This document shows, piece after piece, positions 16,487 through 18,311 of a stretch of DNA of 18,311 bases (the first letter of the stretch is position 1; each line of letters starts with the position of its first letter). This stretch comes from an uncultured Prochlorococcus sp. GTDB taxonomy: Bacteria > Cyanobacteriota > Cyanobacteriia > PCC-6307 > Cyanobiaceae. The stretch covers positions 1 through 18,311 of the forward strand of contig CACKJL010000017.1 in assembly GCA_902600395.1 (NCBI GenBank), given 5' to 3'. The position numbers were made by a program, and so were the translations under genes. Below the pieces are notes generated by a model. That model did not search any database. It worked only from the letters and a program-made list of their open reading frames with translations, and was not told the origin of the DNA.

Positions 16487-16669
16487 TCAGTCGCAATAGA
16501 CTAAACAATGCTGATTAGTTGGATGTTCTCTACATTCCCTCTTCCAATAGTCTTCAAATAAATGGTTATCTCTATCAAGATTTCTTGTTATTTCTTCCAT
16601 TCTGTTTCCAGCATAATTAAATGCTTTTAGGTATCTTGGAAGGATTGTGAATTGATTGAATAGTTTCAT
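16487..16669 (-). CDS. 60-aa E-D-Y-W-K-R-E family protein
   Basis: AGGAGGT lies 4 bases before ATG (16669). The product MKLFNQFTILPRYLKAFNYA, then GNRMEEITRNLDRDNHLFED and YWKRECREHPTNQHCLVYCD, is soluble and helical with three Cys near the end. It shares R-N-L and F/Y-E-D-Y-W-K-R-E with the 44-aa protein at 16041. The two genes flank the second DUF4278-like block on the same strand. No catalytic motif is seen. Confidence 0.65.
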   Translation of the reverse strand: MKLFNQFTILPRYLKAFNYAGNRMEEITRNLDRDNHLFEDYWKRECREHPTNQHCLVYCD

Positions 16670-17084
16670 TTAGACCTCCTAGATCCATACTTATATTGTC
16701 CTCCTATAGCCTTGAAATTTATAGGTCGGTTTGAGGAACTATTAGGTACGGGAAGAGGTATATATTTTGAATCAAAAAATACTTAAGCAGTCCTAAAATT
16801 AACACATGGTTGCCATGAGGCAGTTGAAGGGATACAACAGAAGCCAACCATAAATTATTAGAGATCAATTCAAGATTTAAAACACGCTCATTATTTAAAA
16901 AGAAAACTTCTCCACTATAGATAAAACTAAAATAAATCAGGATTTGAAAACAATGTAATCATAGATACCAACAGGTATTTAACTAATTGATTATATATTT
17001 AACACACGAGTTAACCCGTTCCAATTTGTTGACTCTGAGGTTTTACCGTTGATTCCTTATCTTCTGAAAGTTGTTCCTTGCAGC
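16670..17084. other. Intergenic region with a duplicated leader segment
   Basis: The segment 16804-16859 is the plus-strand counterpart of the leader at 12858-12913 and contains a 15-codon frame MVAMRQLKGYNRSQP (16806-16853). No larger gene follows it here, so it may be an orphan leader, a remnant or a very small gene. TACC-AACA-GGTA near 16968 is a short palindrome. The rest is AT-rich and featureless. Confidence 0.4.
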
Positions 17085-17118
17085 TTTAGATTCAAAAACG
17101 GTCTTTATTTAATCTAAA
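17085..17118 (+). promoter_or_regulatory. Inverted repeat immediately before the 45-aa gene
   Basis: TTTAGATT (17085-17092) and AATCTAAA (17111-17118) are perfectly complementary and end 2 bases before ATG 17121. As RNA this would fold the ribosome landing site into a hairpin; as DNA it could be an operator. Confidence 0.45.
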
Positions 17119-17120
17119 CC

Positions 17121-17258
17121 ATGCAAAAGAAAATCGTAAAAAAATATGCTGAATTAATGCATCATGCGCAACAAGCTACTGGAAGAAAAGAAGCAGTTGA
17201 ACTAATACATAAAGCAGCAAAGTTAAAAACTAAATTTGATAATTACGAGATGATGTGA
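17121..17258 (+). CDS. 45-aa basic helical protein
   Basis: The product MQKKIVKKYAELMHHAQQAT, then GRKEAVELIHKAAKLKTKFD and a NYEMM end, looks like two amphipathic helices joined by a T-G-R-K turn. It is very basic, with three His. No Shine-Dalgarno is visible and an inverted repeat abuts the start. I do not recognise the family. A nucleic-acid or protein partner is possible, but this is inference from charge alone. Confidence 0.6.
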   Translation: MQKKIVKKYAELMHHAQQATGRKEAVELIHKAAKLKTKFDNYEMM

Positions 17259-17288
17259 TCATCTACAAAGCAATTTTCCCAAATAAGA

Positions 17289-17450
17289 ATGTCATTGTTA
17301 AATAAATTCTCGATTAAAGATATCATTCTCTCAAGCAAAGAGGCATATCAAAAGGAACTCAAGAACAAAGGTGTGGGTTCAGAAATAGGTAAGTCATTAT
17401 TTAGTAAATTCTCGATTAAAGATTTTTCCTTCAATATTTCCAACAGATAA
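17289..17450 (+). CDS. 53-aa protein with a terminal internal repeat
   Basis: Residues 1-11 (MSLLNKFSIKD) and 36-45 (SLFSKFSIKD) are near-identical. The matching DNA blocks GTCATTG..AAATTCTCGATTAAAGAT begin at 17291 and 17393, 102 bases apart and in frame. The middle (SSKEAYQKELKNKGVGSEIG) is charged. The composition is soluble and basic. It is probably a recent partial duplication, or a tandem motif protein cut to two units. Confidence 0.5.
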   Translation: MSLLNKFSIKDIILSSKEAYQKELKNKGVGSEIGKSLFSKFSIKDFSFNISNR

Positions 17451-17475
17451 GCGTAATTTATAAAGGGGTACCGTC

Positions 17476-17529
17476 ATGATATATAGAGGAAAGGGGTACA
17501 CTTTCCTAAATAGAAACTTTGTTGGATAA
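17476..17529 (+). CDS. 17-aa DUF4278-like peptide or fragment
   Basis: AAGGGG lies upstream of ATG, which encodes MIYRGKGYTFLNRNFVG. The I-Y-R-G-x-x-Y box matches L-T-Y-R-G-S-x-Y of the two longer DUF4278-like peptides. The end TFLNRNFVG is shared with the frame at 14566-14616 (TFLNRNFDG) inside the duplicated EVE-upstream block. It may be a functional tiny peptide or the tail of a decayed gene. Confidence 0.35.
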   Translation: MIYRGKGYTFLNRNFVG

Positions 17530-17626
17530 TAAATTTATACTAAAAAAGTTTGGGTAAAGCCTCATGGAAGCCCAAAAAATCGCCCAAATCCCCTGATATG
17601 ACTGAATAAAAGTTTTGGCTAATGAA
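17500..17626 (+). pseudogene. Second copy of the EVE-upstream block, interrupted
   Basis: This 127-bp stretch is colinear with 14587-14712. ATG at 17598 starts MTE then a stop and KFWLMK, the remnant of the EVE N-terminus, and the next bases leave the EVE frame entirely. A short frame before it (VWVKPHGSPKNRPNPLI) is open here but broken in the other copy. Confidence 0.5.
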
Positions 17627-17647
17627 GTGGGTACTTGATGCTAAAAA

Positions 17648-18311
17648 CTAAAGCCTTCCAAATCCCTTAATTCTTTTTTCTGTTTTATATCCTGCTTGTA
17701 CGAATTGAGTATTATCAGTCCCGACATCATAAAGAGTATAATTTTTTCCTGCCCCAATACCAATAACAGCTTTTTGAGGAACTTTCTGCTCTTTCTTACG
17801 ATTTCCATTTAAATCTTCTACTTCAGAATTAACAATCCCCTCTGTCAATTCCAAGTGAAACTGTTGTTTACTTCTTGCAGTAAATAATCTGTTTACCTGA
17901 AGACGTGTAAGTCTATCAAGGAGTGTCAGTGGCGGCGTATCTAGTGTTAAATTTTCGCCAACATCTTTTGAGCTTCCGTGAATCAAACCACAATCAAGTT
18001 CAACAAATCCAAATTGAAGTGCTGCTATCCAATCAAGAAATGATTTGTCTACAGCATTCGTAAGAGACTTAACTACTTCTTCACCCTTATTTATTCTCAA
18101 AGCTTCAGCTCTTTGATCACCACGGTAACCACTTTCCAAGAGGATTTGTTCTTCCCACCAACCATATATGCACCATGGTTGTAAATCATTACTTTTTGGA
18201 TTAATTAACCTATGGAGAAGCCTATTACAGTTTTTTTCAGGACCTATCATATCCCCCAAAACAAAAAGAGTTATATTACCAGGAGTTTTTTTTAAGTCTT
18301 TTTGAATTAGT
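17648..18311 (-). CDS. Metallophosphoesterase family protein (5' end beyond the window)
   Basis: The frame is open to the right edge of the window, so the gene is partial and the ATG at 18259 is internal. Reading from the edge: NITLFVLGDMIGPEKNCNRL with the G-D-x-x-G-P motif of calcineurin-like phosphoesterases, then IYGWWEEQILLESGYRGDQR, FVELDCGLIHGSSKDVGENL with the I-H-G-S metal/substrate motif, and a C-terminal beta region with IGIGAGKNYTLYDVGTDNTQ. This pattern is typical of a cyanobacterial metallophosphoesterase group of unknown substrate. The N-terminal D-x-H motif must lie outside. About 220 residues are visible. This gene looks like core genome and may mark the island edge. Confidence 0.75.
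   Translation of the reverse strand, partial: LIQKDLKKTPGNITLFVLGDMIGPEKNCNRLLHRLINPKSNDLQPWCIYGWWEEQILLESGYRGDQRAEALRINKGEEVVKSLTNAVDKSFLDWIAALQFGFVELDCGLIHGSSKDVGENLTLDTPPLTLLDRLTRLQVNRLFTARSKQQFHLELTEGIVNSEVEDLNGNRKKEQKVPQKAVIGIGAGKNYTLYDVGTDNTQFVQAGYKTEKRIKGFGRL

Noticed and set aside
16603..16674. 23-codon minus-strand frame beginning MDLGGLNE
   Set aside because: It overlaps the Shine-Dalgarno and start of the better-supported 60-aa gene in another frame.
1..18311. CRISPR array, transposase, integrase, tRNA attachment site or hli genes
   Set aside because: Looked for because the region resembles an island; none is visible. The repeats are too divergent and irregularly spaced for CRISPR.

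Overview
The window is very AT-rich, with about two dozen genes that have homologues I can name or that exceed 60 codons, and a crowd of 17-59 codon genes between them. Gene content (DoxX, DsrE, DUF3721-type lipoprotein, DUF4278-like peptides, LOG protein, cyanobacterial metallophosphoesterase) and peptide style point to a high-light-adapted Prochlorococcus, inside or beside a hypervariable genomic island. This assignment is from composition and recognised families, not from a search. I see no tRNA, rRNA, hli gene, intact transposase, integrase or CRISPR array.

Layout. 1-1450: DoxX protein, small minus-strand genes and an NTF2-like gene behind a hairpin/T-run leader. 1500-2350 (minus): a small-protein cluster around a 33-aa DUF4278-like peptide with its own strong promoter and conserved leader. 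2550-2860: two related hairpins pointing outward, one covering the start of a 39-aa gene. 3000-4600: unknown small proteins and a tightly coupled chain of five microproteins. 4700-6810: more microproteins, a cupin, and a LOG-family gene broken by one extra G in a G7 run. 6836-8555: mostly minus-strand microproteins and a 102-aa conserved protein. 8871-10645: dienelactone hydrolase, exported cupin and DsrE-like protein, the most ordinary stretch. 10940-12840: small operons and a 450-bp structured-looking non-coding stretch. 12940-15420: small operons, DUF3721-type lipoprotein, second NTF2-like gene, and decayed EVE-domain fragments. 15560-16670: a structured intergenic element, a second copy of the 40-aa membrane gene and a second copy of the whole DUF4278 promoter-leader-peptide block. 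17120-18311: three small genes, another EVE relic and the 3' part of a metallophosphoesterase gene that runs off the window.

The main theme is duplication of very small modules. At least seven microprotein families occur two or three times here. A degenerate repeat of about 45-48 bp (core TTGACAGTCGATCTAAA, then a G-rich/C-rich hairpin and T-run, often ending at an ATG) occurs about ten times and often lies exactly at gene-cassette edges. The two DUF4278 blocks are the best candidate for an undescribed regulatory system: identical spacing from a consensus promoter through a roughly 98-nt leader to the start codon, with paired substitutions that keep a predicted pseudoknot next to the Shine-Dalgarno sequence.
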